Shown piece after piece: positions 12,401 through 27,400 of a stretch of 64,000 nt of DNA. A model generated the notes under the pieces. That model did no database searches and was not told where the DNA came from. It saw only the letters and a program-made list of their open reading frames with translations. Positions within the stretch are counted from its first letter, which is position 1. Each line of letters opens with the position of its first letter. This DNA comes from Phascolarctos cinereus (taxonomy: Eukaryota > Chordata > Mammalia > Diprotodontia > Phascolarctidae), in NCBI RefSeq assembly GCF_002099425.1, contig NW_018344251.1, positions 410,001 through 474,000 of the forward strand, read 5' to 3'. A program made the position numbers and the translations under genes.

Positions 12401-15400
12401 GTCTTGGCCCTAAAACTAGTCAACTAAGTCAACTAAACATTGTCCTCCACCTTTGATTCACTTACCCAATTCTTCTGTCATTCATGCCCTGCCAAGCCTC
12501 TATCTATACTAGATTTGAAGTCAGAGGATCTGCATTTGAATTCTGGCTCTGCTGCTGTATGCCTGGACAAGTTATTTAATCTCTCTGAACCTCAGTTTCT
12601 TCATCTGTATAATGAAAATGTTGGACTACGTGACGTCTAAGGTCCCTATCAGCTCAAAATCCAGGATGTATCAAAAGCCTTGGTGTAGTCTTAAACTTTC
12701 TAATAAGCTTTAAAAAAAATAGTGGTTTTGATCCCCTCATATTTAATTATTAATTAAGAAGCTTATTTAAAAAGCTTAAAACTGCACCAAGACTCTTCCT
12801 CTTTTTCTTCTTCCTCTTCCTCCTCTTCCCCTTCTTCTTCTCTCTTTCTCTTCTCCCTTAATCTTATTTGCTTCCATGTTCTCCCAAGGAGAAGGGCCCC
12901 TTTTTTTCAGAGACTGGAGTGCCCCTCCTTCCATTACATTCTTTAAAAGCACAATAGGCATTAGCCAACTTATATGTGAAATTATCGTTACATGCAAATG
13001 CAAATCCCAATCTATGTATCTAGCTATAATCTTTCTCTCCTCATCTGTAGTCCTGTATTATCCAGTCATTCTGGATGTCTATTCCTGGCAGACTCATCAG
13101 CATCTCAAACTCAAGACATCTAAAACAGGATTCATGGTCTTCCTCTCTAAACTCCCCTCTTCTCTCTCCTAAATTTCCTATTCCATTTTAGGGTACCACT
13201 ATCCTCCTCCCAGTCACCCAGGTTCACAATCTCAGCATCATCCTTAACCCTTCCCCCTTCCTCATTCCCCATATCCAATCAGTGACAAGTATTAGCAATT
13301 CTACATGTAGAATTTATATAGCAATTCTACCTCCACAGCATGTCTCAACACTATCCTCTCTCTGCTGATGAAGCTATTATTATACTTTAAGTGTCCATCA
13401 CCTCTCATCTACACTACTATTTTAGCCTCTTAATTGGTCTCCTTGCTTCCAGTCTTTCCCCTCTTTAGCCCATTCTACAAACAGATTCTGAATTTATTTT
13501 CAAAAGATATAGTCCTGACCACGTCACTCCTCTGCTCAAAAACTTTTAGTAACTCCCCATTGCCTCTAGGATAAACTACAGAGTCTCTCTACAATCTGGC
13601 TACTGCCTATCTCTCCAGTCTTACCCCATATTTCTCTTCACAAACCTGATGTTCCAGTCAAATCAATAACTGTTCTTAAAACTCAACATGCCATCTTTTG
13701 CTCCCACACATGCCCAGTGCATAAGTGCTTGACTTTTCATCTCTACCTCTTAGAATCCTTGTTTTCTTCCTAGGCTTAGCTCAATTGCTTTTTCCCAAAC
13801 CCTTCCCTGATCTCTCCAATTGTTAATATTTTCTCCCTCCTTAATTTACCTTGTAGCATACCTATTTGTAGGCATGTTGTTGAGTATGGTCCCCATTTCA
13901 CTAAAACACAAACTCTCTGGGGGCAGAGACCGCTTTGTCCTTTGTACCATCCTCCTCATTCAGCACTTTACACATAGATAATTAACAAATATTTGTTAAA
14001 TCAAATTAAACTAAATGGAACTATGGGTACATGCAGGAGATACGAAGCTCGACACCATCCAGTTTCCTAGTTAAACCTCACAAGTAACGTAGAAATGGAA
14101 AACGTAACTGCTATTGTAATCCCACAAGAACATGCCTTGGTCCTGATTACTTATTTCCATTCTCCAAAATCTTTCTAGAAAACCCTCTTTGGTGGCTCTC
14201 TTCCTGAAAGAAGCATGGGCAGGGTGGGTCACGGGGCTCTCCCCATGTGGTGTATCTTAGGGTCTTCTAAAGATCTTAACAACAATCCAAGTAACACATA
14301 AAGAAAATATTCCCTGGTTCAGCAGCCATTCATGATTTCTCCATTCTTTTGTGCAGGCCATTTATTTTACTGCCCTCTTTCCTTATCTGGTCTTGACTGT
14401 CTTCCTCATCCAAGGACTCACCCTACCTGGAGCTACTGAAGGATTAATTTACCTCTTTACACCTAATGTAAGTACAGGTAGGTCTCGCTGAGTCTGTATA
14501 AAAGGGGCCCAAACCACTAGGCAATCTGGAAAAATCAGTTAAAAAAAAAAAGCTCTCCCTACCCCAAGAAATCCCCACAATTCTACATCAGTTCTCGTAC
14601 AAGATAAGTTGGTATGAAATGATGAATCAAAGTGGTTGATACAGTCATTTTCCTTAGGCCAGAAGAGCTCAGCCCTAGTTTTATTTGACTGCTATTAAAA
14701 GGAATAGGTTTGATTTGAGGCAAACAAATTTAATAAACATATACTCAAGTGAAAACTAGCTCAAATACCTTCCCTTGTTTTGCAGAGTTATCAAAGAACC
14801 TAGTTCTCAAAGGTCTGAGTGTCTCACAACAGCCTTATAATTGGTTCACCTGTTGGGTGAACAAATTCCTTACCTGCATGAGGTAACCTTATAATGTTAC
14901 CAGCAGCCTTCTTTCAAAGTATATTAAATCTTCTGTAAGTTCCTTCTACTGAGACCATCTGGTTACTAAATGTTCTCAGAAGGATCTTAGGATCCTATAT
15001 TTAGGGCCAGAAAAAAACCATAAGGGTGATCTATCATCATCAAATTCCTCTTTTTACAAATGAGGAAATGAAGACCCAAAGAGGTTCAGTGACTTACCCA
15101 AGGTCACACTGGCAGTAAGCAACAGAGAACAAATTTGAACCCTCTAATACTAAATTCAGTCATCTCCAGACTGTTTTTTATTTTTATTTTTAATAGTATT
15201 TTATTTTTCCCCAAATTGCATGTTAAGACAATTTTTAGCATCTATTTTTACAAGATTTTGAGTTTCAAAGATTTCTCCCTCCCTCCATCCTCTTCCCTCT
15301 CTAAAATGGTAGGCAATTTGATATAGGCTATATATGTGCTATCACATAAAACATATTTGCATATTAGTCACAGTTGTGAAAGAAGAAACAGATCAAAAAA

Positions 15401-18400
15401 AAACCAAAAATGAATAAAGTAAGTAAAAAAAATATGCTTCAATATGCATTCAGAATCCATCAGTTCTTTATCTGGATGTGGATAGCCTTTTCCTTCATCA
15501 TTGCTTTGCTGAGAAGAGCTGAGTCATTCAGAACTGATCATCACTCAATGTTGCTGTTATTGGTGGACAATATTTTTCTGGTTCTGCTCACTTCACTTTA
15601 CATCAGTTTGGACAAGTCTTTCCAGGTTTTTCTGAAATTTGCCTGTTCATCATTTCTTATAGCACAATAGTATTCCATTACATTCATATACCACAACTTG
15701 TTCAGCCATTCCCCAATTCATGGGCATGCCTTCAATTTCCAATATTTTGACACCATGAAAAGGGCTGCTATAAATATTTTTGCACACTCAGGTCCTTTTC
15801 CCTTTTTCATTTGGGATATAGACCTAGTAGTGACATTGCTGGATCAAAGGGCATGGATAATTTGGTTGCTCTTTGGGCATAGTTCCAAACTGCTCTCCAA
15901 ACTGAGGAATGATTGGACAAGTTCACAACTCTGCCAACAAAGGCATTAGCATCCCAATTTTTCCACATCCTCTCCAACATTTATCATTTTCCCTTTTTGT
16001 CATATAAGCCAATCTGACAGGTGTGAGGTGGTACCTTAGAGTTGTTTTAATTTGCATTTCTCTAATCAAAGGTGATTTAGAGTATTTTTTCATATGACTA
16101 CAGGTAGCTTTAATTTCTTCATCTGAAAGCTGACTGTTCATATCCTCTGACCATTTATTAATTGGGGAATGGTTTATATTCCTATAAATTTGACTTAATT
16201 CTCTATATATTTGAGAAATGAAGCCTTTATCAGAGACATTTGTTGTAAAGAGATTGTTTCCCAGGTTTCTGGTTTCCTTCTATCTTGGTTGCATTGGTTT
16301 TGTTTGTACAAAAGTCTTTTATTTTAATATAATCAAAATTATCTATTTTACATTCTGTAATGCTCTTTATCTCAACTGGTCATGAATTCTTTTCTTCCCT
16401 GTAGATCTGACAGGTAGACTATTCCTTGCTCTCCTAGTTTGCTTATGGTATCACCCTTTATGTTTAAATCATGTGTCCATTTTGACTTTATCTTGGTATG
16501 CCATGTGAAGTATTGGTCTATACCTACTTTGTGTCCTACTGTTTTCCAGTTTTCCCAGCAGTTTTTGTCAAATAGTGAGTTCTTATCCCAAAGGCTAGAG
16601 TCTTTGGGTTTATCAAACACTAGGTTAATATGGTCATTGGCTACTGTGTCTTTTGTACTTAATCTATTCCACTGATCCATCACTCTATTTCTTAGCCAGT
16701 ACCAGATAGTTCTGACGATTACTGCTTTATAATATATTTAAGATCTGGAATAGCTAGGCCACCTTCCTTTGTATCTTTTTCACTCATTCACTTGATATTC
16801 TTGACCTTTTGTCCTTCCAGATGAATTTTGTTGTTATTTTTTTTTAGCTCCATCAAATAATTTTTGGTAGTTTGGTTGGTATGGCACTGAATAAGAAAAA
16901 TTACTTTAGGCAGAATTATTATAATTTTTATTATATTAGCTTGGCCTACCCACAAGCAATTGATATTTTTTCCTGTTGTTTAGATCTGACTTTATTTGTG
17001 TGAAAAGTTTTTTGTAATTGTGTTCATACAGTTCTTGGGTTTGTCTTGACAGGTAAAGTCCCAAGTATTTTATATTGTTTATGATTATTTTAAATGGAAT
17101 TTCTCTTTCTATCTCTTGCTGCTGGGCTTTGTTTGTCATATAAAGAAATGCTGATGATTTATGTGGGTTTATCTTATATCTTACAACTTTGCCAAAGTTG
17201 TTAATTATTTCAAGTAGTTTTTTTAGTTGATTCTCTAGGGTTCTCTAAGTATACCATCATATCATTTGCAAAGAGTGATAGTTTTGTTTCCTCATTGCCT
17301 ATTCTAATTCCTTTTATTTCTCTTTCTTCTGCTATTACTATAGCAAACATTTGTAGTACTATGTTGAATAATAGTGGTGATAATGGGCATCCTTGCTTCA
17401 CCCCTGAGCTTACTTGGAAGGCTTCTTGTTTATCCCCCATTACAGATAATGCTTGCTGATGGTTTTAGATAGATACTACTTATCATTTTAAGGAATGTTC
17501 CCTTTATTCCTATGCTCTCTATTGTTTTTAATAGGAATGGGTGCTGCATTTTGTCAAAAGCTTTTTCTGCATCTATTGAGATAATCATATGATTTCTGTT
17601 AGTTTTGTTATTGATATGGTCAATTATGCTGATAGTTTTCCTAATAATGAATCAGCCCTGCATTCCTAGTATAAATCCCACATGGTCATAGTGTATAATG
17701 CTTGTGGTATACTGCTGAAATTGCCTTGCTAGCATTTTTGTCAAAATTTTTGCATCAATATTCTTTAGGGAAATTGGTTTATAATTTTCTTTCTCTATTT
17801 TAGCTCTTCCTAGTTTAGGTATCAGCACCATATCTCGTTTGGTAGGACTCTTTCTTTGCCTATTTTTCCAAATAGTTTATATAGTATTGGAATTAATTGT
17901 TCTTTGAATATTTGGTAGAATTCACTTGTGAATCCATCTGGCCCTTGGGATTTTTTCTTAGGGAGTCCATTAATGTCTTGTTCAATTTCTTTTTCTAAGA
18001 TGGGGTTATTCAGTCAATCTATTTCCTGATTTGTTAATCTGGGTAATTTATTATTCATAAATATTTATCAACCACTCAGATTGTCAGATTTATTGGCATT
18101 TTTCTAATGATTGCTTTAGTTTCTTCTTCATTGATGGTGATTTCTTCTCCCTTTTCATTTTTGATACTGGATATTTGTTTTTTTCTTTCTTTTTTTAAAT
18201 CAAATTAAATCAAATTGTTTATCTATTTGTTGGGGTTTTTTTTCATAAAACAAGCTCCTAGACTTATTTATTAGCTCAATAGTTTGGTGGGTTTTTTTTT
18301 TAACTTTCAATCTTATTAATCTCACCTTTGATTTTCAGGATTTCCAATTTGGTGCTTATCTGGGGATTTTTAATTTGTTCTCTTTCTAGCTTTTTTTTTT

Positions 18401-21400
18401 TTAGTTGTATGCCCAGTTCATTGATTTGCTCTTTTTCTATTGTGTTGATGAGAGAATTTAGAGAAATAAATTTTCCCATTAGTACTGCTTTAGATGCATC
18501 CCATAAATTTTGGCATGTTGTCTCGTTGTTAGCATTCTCTTTAATGAAATTATTGATTGTTTCTATAATTTGTTCTTTGACCCACTTATTTTTAGGATTA
18601 GATTTAGTTTCTAATTAATTTTTAATCTATTTTCCACTGCCTTTTGCTGAATGTAATTTTTATTGCATTATGATCTGAAAAGAACACATTTAATATTTTT
18701 GCCTTTCTACATTTGATTTTGAGGGTTTTATGCCCTAATACATGGTCAATTTTTATGTAGGTTCCACATGCTACTGAGAAAAAGGTATATTTCTCTTTGT
18801 TCCCATTCAGTTTTCTCCAAATGTCTGTCATATCTAACTTTTTTAATATTCTTTTTACCTACTTAGTTTCTTTCTTGTTTATTTTTTGTTTGATTTATCA
18901 CATTCTGAGAGGGGACAGTTGAGGTCCCCCACTAGTATAGTCTTGCTATTTCTTCCTGTAACTCACTTAATTTCTCCTTTAAGAATTTGGATGCTATACC
19001 GCTCGATGCATATATGTTCAGCATTGATATTGCCTCATTGTCTATGGTACCTTTTAGCAAGATGTGGTTTCCTTCCTTATCTCTTTTAATTAGGTCTATT
19101 TTTGTTTTTGCTTTGTCTGAGTTCAGGATTGCTACCACTGCTTTTTTTTTTTACTTCAGCTGAAGCATAATAGATTCTACTCCAGCCCCTTACTTTTACT
19201 CTGAGTGTGTCTCCCTGCTTCAAATGTGTTTCTTGTAAACAGTATATTGTAGGATTCTAGTTTTTGATCCACTCTGCTATCTGCTTCCATTTTATGAGAG
19301 AGTTCATCCCATTCATATTCACAGTTATGATTACTAACTGTATATTTCCCTCCATTTTATTTTTCCTCCTGTTTGTCCTTTCTCTCCTTTCACCCTTTCC
19401 CACCTCACTAGAGTTTTGCTTCTGTCTACCCTCTTCCCTGATCTGCCTTCCCTTCTGTCAGTCCCTCCCCTCTGACCTCCTTTCACTTAATCTCTTCCCC
19501 TCCTACTTCCCTGGTGGGTAAGATAGATTTCTATATTCAACTGATTGTGTACAATATTCCCTCTTTGAGCCAATACTGATGAGAGTAAGGTTCAAGTAAT
19601 GTCTATTGCCCATCCTCCCATTTTCCCCTCCACTATATGTGCCTCTTCATGTGAAATAATTTAGCCCATTCTACCTCTCTCTTCCTTCTGCATGCAGTGT
19701 ACTCCTTTTTCTTATCTCTTAATTTTTTTTTGTCATTTCCTCAAACTCATCTTATACCCATACCCTCTGTCTTTGTATGTTCCTTCTAGCTGTACTATTA
19801 GTGATACAGTTTTAAAGATTTACAAATATCATCTTCCCACAGAGGGATGTAAACGATTTAGCTCTTTTGAATCCTTTGCATTTTCTTTTCCCTTTTTACC
19901 TGTTTCTGCTTCTCTTGACTCTTGATATTAGAGATCAAATTTTTGGTTTAATTCTGGTCTTCTTCTGAAAGCTTGAAATCCTTCCATTTCATTGAATGAC
20001 CTTTTATTCCCCCTTGATGCATTATGCTTAATTTCATCACGTAAATGATTCTTGGTTGTAGTCCTAGCTCCTTTGCTTTCTGGAAAATCATGTTCCATGA
20101 CTTCTGATCTTTTAATGTTGCAGCTGCTAAGTCCTGTGTAATCCTGATTGTGTCTCCCTGACATTTGAATTGATTCTTTCTGGACACTTGCAGTATTTTT
20201 CCTTTACCTGATAGTTCTGAAATTTGGCTATAATGTTCCTTGGAGTTCTTATTTTGGGATCTCTTTCCTGAGGTGATTGGTGGATTCTTTCAATGCCTAT
20301 TTTACCCTTTTATTCCAGGATATCAGGGCAGTATTCCTTGGTAATTTCTTGAGACATTGTCCAGGTCCTTCTTTTGATTATAGCTTTCTTGTAAGTCCAC
20401 TGATTCTGACATTCACTCTCCTGGATTTATTTTCCAGGTCAGTTGTTTTTCCCATGAGGTATTTTATGTTTTCTTCTATTTTTTCATTCTTTTGAATTTG
20501 TTTGTTTGATTCTTCATGTCTCATAGAGTCATTAGCATCTACTTACCCAATTCTAATTTTTAAGGAGCTATTTTCTTCCATTAGCTTTTGTATTTTCTTT
20601 TCTATTTGGCCAATTGTACTTTTGAAGGAGTTGTTTTCTTCAGTGGATTTTTGCATCTCCTTTTCCACTTGGCCAATTTTACATTTTAAGCAGTTATTTT
20701 CTTTTCCCAAGCTGTTGACTCTTTTTTCACAATTTTCTTGCATTGGGGGGCAGAACCAAGATGGCGGAGGAAAGGCAGTGACTTGCTTGAGCTCTCCCCC
20801 AAACCCCTCCAAATACCTGTAAAAATGGCTCTAGACAAATTCTAAAGCAGCAGAACTCACAAAAAGACAGAGTGAAACAAATTTCCAGCCCAAGACAACC
20901 TGGATGGTTGATCAGAAAGGTATATTATGCCATGGTGGGAGAGGAACGTAGCTCGGCATGGGTGCGTAGGCCTTAGCAAACCTGGAGCAGACCTCAGAAG
21001 ACATAATTTTCTTGCATCTTTCTCATTTCTTTTACCAATTTTTCTTCTACCTCCCTTCTATAATTTTTCAGCTCCCTTTTGAACTCTTTCATGAGTTCTT
21101 TCTGGGCTTAAGATCATTTCCCATTTTTCTTTGGAGTTCTGCCAATAGGTGTTTTGAGTTTGTGTCTTGATCTTCCCTGTCACCATAACAACTTTCTATG
21201 GTCAGATTCTTTTTGTTGTTGTTGTTGGGGTTTTTTGATCATCTTTTCTGGCCTTTTCCCCTTCTTTTAAATTTGAGCTCTGCTCCTGGAGTGGAAGGGG
21301 CACTTTCTCAGGTTTCTCATGCCATATACTGCAGGCCCTGGCTGTTTACCTGGTGCTGCCCAGATGTTGCCCTGAGGCCCATGGGGGACCCTCATGTTCA

Positions 21401-24400
21401 GTGCTGCACTGAGGGGGTGGGGTGGTGGAATGGCTGTTGCTGCTGGAGGATGTAGGGGTCTGGCAGCTTGCCTGGTGCTGAGCCGGGGTCCTAGTTCTGG
21501 TGCCTGGCATGCGCTGAGGCAAGTGGAGTGTTTCAGCATTTCTTCATGGCTGTCCTGGAGCATGGGGAGGTCTGGCTGCTAGAGGTTGTCCGGGGTTATG
21601 CTGAAGCACATGTCCATTCCTCTGGCTATGCTGAGGCACCTGAGGGGTCTTAGTGCTGGTGCCTACCTGCTCCACAGCACTGGGGCTCAGGATGTACCCT
21701 GGTTTGCTGAGGTGGGGCTTGCAGGGATGCTTCCTGTCCTGGACTGCACTCCCCTTTTACCCAAGTGAGACAGACCTTTCCTGCTGATCTTCCAAGTTTC
21801 TTGGGCTCAAAGGTTGTTTCACCCCACCTTTTTGCTGGTTTTGCTGTTCTAGAATTTGTTTGGGGGTGCTATTTTATGATTGTTTGGAGGTGAATATAAG
21901 AGAGTTACCACGATTTACTGCTTAGTCTGCCATTTTGGCTCCTAGAAGTCCTTTCCAGACTGCTTTTTAAAGCTGGCAGTAAAATTAAGCTAATTAGGTG
22001 CTGGTAAAGCCAAACTAGGATATCATTGTTTGGTCTTAGGTCTTAGGTGACAATTTGAACTTGATGGCTTTTGCAGATGCTTTCTAAAACCATCATTCTA
22101 TTGGACAACCCATTTAATTTCCCTAAGCCTCAGTTTCCTCATCTGTAAAATGAGCATAAAATACTACATGCCCTATCTACCTCATAGTATTGTTGAGGGG
22201 CACAAACAAGAAAATATTTGCTAAAGCATTTTGCAACTATTAACCAATTTAAATGGAAATTATAACTATTTTTTTTATAATTGCTGTTATTCTTTAATTT
22301 CAGATGAGCATTCTCCAGAATCCCCGGGTATGGCTTGATGCAGCCACTCAGATCTTTTTTTCCCTTTCACTGGCTTTTGGAGGACACATTGCATATTCAA
22401 GTTACAATCCACCCAAGTAAGAAGAGTTATTGCTTTGGTTGTGGCTTGATAGCATGAAGGCTATAAAATCATCACTCCTCCTCTTGGTTCTTAGGGCACA
22501 CTTCCTCCTGAACTTTTAGAGTGATAACAACCACGACATTATCTTCATATTGCACCATTCTTCAAAAGAAAACAAATGGCATTTCTACCAATTAATATTT
22601 TGTTTGTTGAGGCATAAGGAAGCAAATAAAGAATTTTTTTAAAAAGCCACCTCTTTCCTATGAGGCCCTGGAGAATTTCTTTAAAGGAAGATCTTTGATT
22701 CATCTCAGTGACTGATGACCTCTCTCATGGCCTGTGTCTTCCAAAGTTGCCCAACATGTATCCAGGAAGCAACTTAGACATATGGAACTCTAGCTGGGTA
22801 AAAAGTACAGGAAGTCACTGATTTTTGCCACACTTTATTCCTAGAAACCATAATGTAAAATGGATTTTTTCTAAAATGGCTCATATTTTCCCATAGGAAC
22901 AATGTTAGAATTGAGTTTTGTGGTCCCCACACTGTATTATTAAAAAAAAAAAACCAATACAGCAGGAACAGACCTCAATCATATTTTAAAATGGTAAAAG
23001 TATGCTCTATACATTGATTATGCATTGATCATGCAAGTCTACTATAAAGTATTCACACAGCACATAAAAATACAATTTAGCTATGTAACAAATTTGATTT
23101 AAAACTAATCTGAGAGTTACAATAAATATTAAACAAGTCATCAGCAATAATTTTGGTTGAATTCCTATAACTAAAAAGGGCATTTAAAAATACTTTGCAT
23201 GACCAGATCCCTCTTTTAAAAATTACCGATATAAAAATTAGTTTTACCTGTAATTGTGGAAAAAATAAAAATATCAAATCAGAAAAAAAAAAGTTACTCA
23301 GAAAAGTTTGATTTAACACTTTCTTTCTTCAATAAATTGTCCTCTAGAAAGAATAGTCAAGAGTCATCTCATTCCATTGGCCTTTAAGTTAGGTTAAGGG
23401 TTAGAATCACTTTTTGCAAATAGCCTGCAATTGCCTTTTTTATAAATAGGGGTAGTATATCTATAAACTATTAAATGAGTTGGTTATAAAAGCAAAATCT
23501 GCGGTATACAGAAAAAAGGTGCTAGACGCTGGGCAGACACAAAGTTTATATCCAACATTGTCCCTGTCCTCATGGAGCTTACAGCCTCCTAGGAAAATAC
23601 AACCCACACATAAATAAGTAGAGTATTTTGTTACAAAGGCATCAGAGGTGCAAGCAAAATGCTAGAAAGTGGGGGAAGGTCGTTCTGGCTGAGGGATTAG
23701 GGAAAGTTTTATGGATGAAAAGTCATTTGAGTTGGGCTGTAAAGAATGGAGGGGAGGAAGAATTCCATAGCATTTTAACTCTAGAGAAGAAGGAAAGAAG
23801 GATTTTAAGAGGTGAAGATGGGGGAGCCAGGCAAGTGCTTTCCAGGCTAGGGAAGTATTGGAACAGAAGTATAGCACAGTATGGGAACTGCAGGTTCTCT
23901 GCAAAGAGTGATTCTAACACTTAACCTAACTTAAAGGCCAACGGAATGAGATGGCTTTTGACCATTTCTTCTTTCTAGAGGACAATTTATTGAAGAAAGA
24001 AAGTGTTAAATCAAACTTTTCTGAGTACCTTTTTTTTTCTAATTTGATTTTTTTTTCACAATTAAAATTGTTTACAGGGAATGAGGAGTTAAAAACGACA
24101 CCAAGGTTGTCAGGCCAGGTTACTGGGACGATGGCAGTACCATTGACAATAACAGTGAAGTAAGAAAGAGAGGAAGATTTGGGAAGGAAGAGAACAAATT
24201 CTGTTTCTGATAGGTTAAGTTTGAGATGCCAAAGAGATACCCAATTCTAAATGCCCAAAAGGAGGGCTTGTAATGAGAGGCACTAAGATGTTAAGGCCAG
24301 GACTTAGAACAGTGCCTGCACATGGTAGGCACTTAATAAATGTTTACTGACTGATTGACCTCTGTGAACTCAATGCTCAAGCCGAGTTAGGGTGCTCCCT

Positions 24401-27400
24401 GCCCTCTGACCATAAGGCTGTTATACCTCAGGGCCTTTTCTTAGGCTGTCCCCCATATCTGCAATGCCCCTTCTCCTTTCTTTCACAGGAATATCTGCGA
24501 GAAAGATAGCATCACCATAGTCTTTAAAATCCAGCTAACAGAATCCTAAATTTTGGAGCAGATAGGAAGGAACCTTGGAGCCACCTAATCCAACCCCTTT
24601 ATTTTACAGATGAGGAAACAAAGGCACAGAGAAGCTGTGACTTACCCAAGGTCATATGGGTAGCGAGTGACAGAGATAGCATTTGAACCTGGGCCCTCTG
24701 ACCCCAAATCCAATGCTCTTTCTACTGTACCAAGCTGGTCCCCTGCTCACATGTTCACCTTCTTCCAAAAGTGTTCCCAGATGCCCTGGTCGTAAAACCC
24801 ATCCCCATCTGAGTTCCCATGGCTCATTGTCAGGACATCTCCCATGCACTTATCACACAATGTGGTGGATTTTAGCTCTCTGTGTTGTTTTCTTATCCCC
24901 CTGTAAGCAACTTGAGGGTAGGAAGCCATCCCTTATCTGAATCCCTTTTCTCCTCCAATGACTAGCACAGTACTTAGTAAATGTCTGTTGTATTATCTTG
25001 TACTTTTGTTTAAAAAAACAAACCCTCTAAACATCAATGAAAATGCTTTTATTTGTTTCTTTCCCAGGAATGACTGTGAAAAAGATGCTGTCACCATAGC
25101 CGTAGTGAACAGCATGACCTCCCTCTATGCTTCTATTGCTGTTTTCTCTGTCCTAGGCTTCAAAGCAACAAATGATTACTGGGCTTGTGTGGACAGGTAG
25201 AATCTTATTGCAAACACTGTAGCTGGAGCAGAATGTTAGCTTTGTTTGTTTGTTTGTTTTTTTCTTTTTTGGAGGGTGGGGTGTGGCAGGGCACAGGGGA
25301 GGGAAGGATAGGGGTATAACTGAACTTTTCCAGGAGTTGGGTAATCACAAGTAATATAAATATTGCTAGTTATTATGCCTAAATGCCTATGTTTCATCAG
25401 CAGTGGAGCCAGGAATAGAATTCAAACTATTCTGACCCCAACAAAAAGCAGCTATATTGAAAAAAACTACAATTTCACAACTGTAATGAAAGATAGGGGC
25501 AGCTAGGTGGCACAGTTGATAGACTGCTAGGCCTTGAGTCAGGAAGAGTCATCTCCCTGAGTTCAAATCCGGCCTTAGACACTTACTAGCTGTGTGACCC
25601 TGTGTAAGTCACTTAGTCCTGTTTGTCCTCAGTTTCCCCATCTGTAAAATGAAGTAGAGAAAAAAATTGGCAAACCAATCCATTATCTTTGCCAAAAAAA
25701 ATCCCAAACGGGGTCACAAAGAGTTGGGCACAACTGAAATGACTGAACTACAATGAAAGATAGGCAACGAGGAAACCAAAAGTCTTTCCTGGGATGCTCA
25801 GTATGCATATTCTATGTACTTGTAAAAGTGTGCTGTGGTCTTGGGTTGTCAGTCTCCAAGTTAAAACACTTAATTGAGGAGAAAATAACTATTTCCCAAT
25901 GTAATAATGCTAGACAGAAAACTATAAATAAGACCGATAGAACAATCTACTTCCCAATAAATTTTGATGGGCACCAGGAAAAGAAGAACATGATATACAA
26001 GTATCTTAACCAAAGATTCATTGTACTTCATTGTACTTCCCCAGCAGCAAACCTGAAATTAAAGTAGGGCAATTGGTGCTCCATCCAACACGTGTAGAAC
26101 CCAATGACGTTGCCGACACCCCTTTAGCAGCAAAGAAACACCTGAGCTTACCACCAGTTAGCACAATTACTTGGTCAAAATGGGAAGCTACTGAACCGCT
26201 GCTTCCTTCCTCTAAACTCATCCGATCCCCATCCCAGACTTCTCATGACATCCTCAGCAGGGGCCTTTTGGTACCTCCAGGTATTTTCTCCCGTAGGTCC
26301 AAATGTCCTACGGTCTATCCTACATGTGCTCATTAAGAGAATTTAAGAAGTTGGTTTTCTTTTATCCACTCAGCCTGTCACTTAGATGACTAGTTATAGC
26401 TCTAACTCTAGATTTGGCCAAGCAGGGTCAGCTGGGCTCCATAGAAGCTGATGGGCTGCCCCTTTTTCTTCCTCTTTGTTTTTTTTTTAATTTTCATAAT
26501 CAGCATCATCATCACCAATATGAACCCCTTGGTTATACATGGCTTTCCTGATGTATTCATTTGAGTTTTTGTTTAGTCATTTTTTAGTTGTGTCCAACTC
26601 TTCATGACCCCATTTGAGGTTTTCCTGGCCAACGTATTGGAGTGGTTTGCCACTTCCTTCTCTGGCTCATTTTACAGAAAAGGAAACTGAGGCAAATAGG
26701 GTTAAGTGACTTGCCCAGGGTCACGCAGCTAGTAAGTCTGAGGCTGGATTTGAACTCAGATCTTCCTGACTCTAAGCCCAGTCTTTTATCCACTGCCCCA
26801 CCTAGCTATCCCTATTCATTGGAGTCACTCCTCAGTTTTGGGCAGCAGAGATCACTGAAAGCCAAGAAAAACTTCCAAGCCTTGTTTAACTAACATTTTC
26901 CACCTTCTTTACCCCCCACTCAGAAAGAACTACTGGCCAGCAGAAAGAGATTAGCATGGCTGTGTTGCACAACCTGATGTTTCCTCTGTTCTGCCCCAGG
27001 TGCTAGTGATAGAATCTCTAAACTTGGAATTTCAGGCATTGTGCTAAGTCCTAGGGTGACAGTCTGAGGGTATGACCCGCTTCCCAGGACCCATCAAAAA
27101 TGCCACCCTTGTTTGTGAAGGCTTATTGGCTCTGCTTTTCCTGCTTACCACGTGATAATTCAAAGGAAGGTGAACCTATCTTTGGCCCGACCCCTATGAC
27201 CATTTTATCAGTCTTAGAAGAATTTAATGCCCTCTTCAAAAGAGAAAACCTACCTCAGAACAGAATTTATTGGATTACATAGTTAAGGCAAAGTTTCCTC
27301 TACATGTGACACAGATAGGTGATTATTGTTTTTGAGTCATTTCAGTCTTGTCCTACTCTTTATGACCCCATTTAGGGTTTTCTTGGCAAAGACACTAGAG

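Noticed and set aside
25753-26336. Open frames of 101-105 codons in SLC6A18 intron 7
   Set aside because: No splice sites in fitting phase, no family features, no SLC6 similarity; length is within chance for 64 kb.
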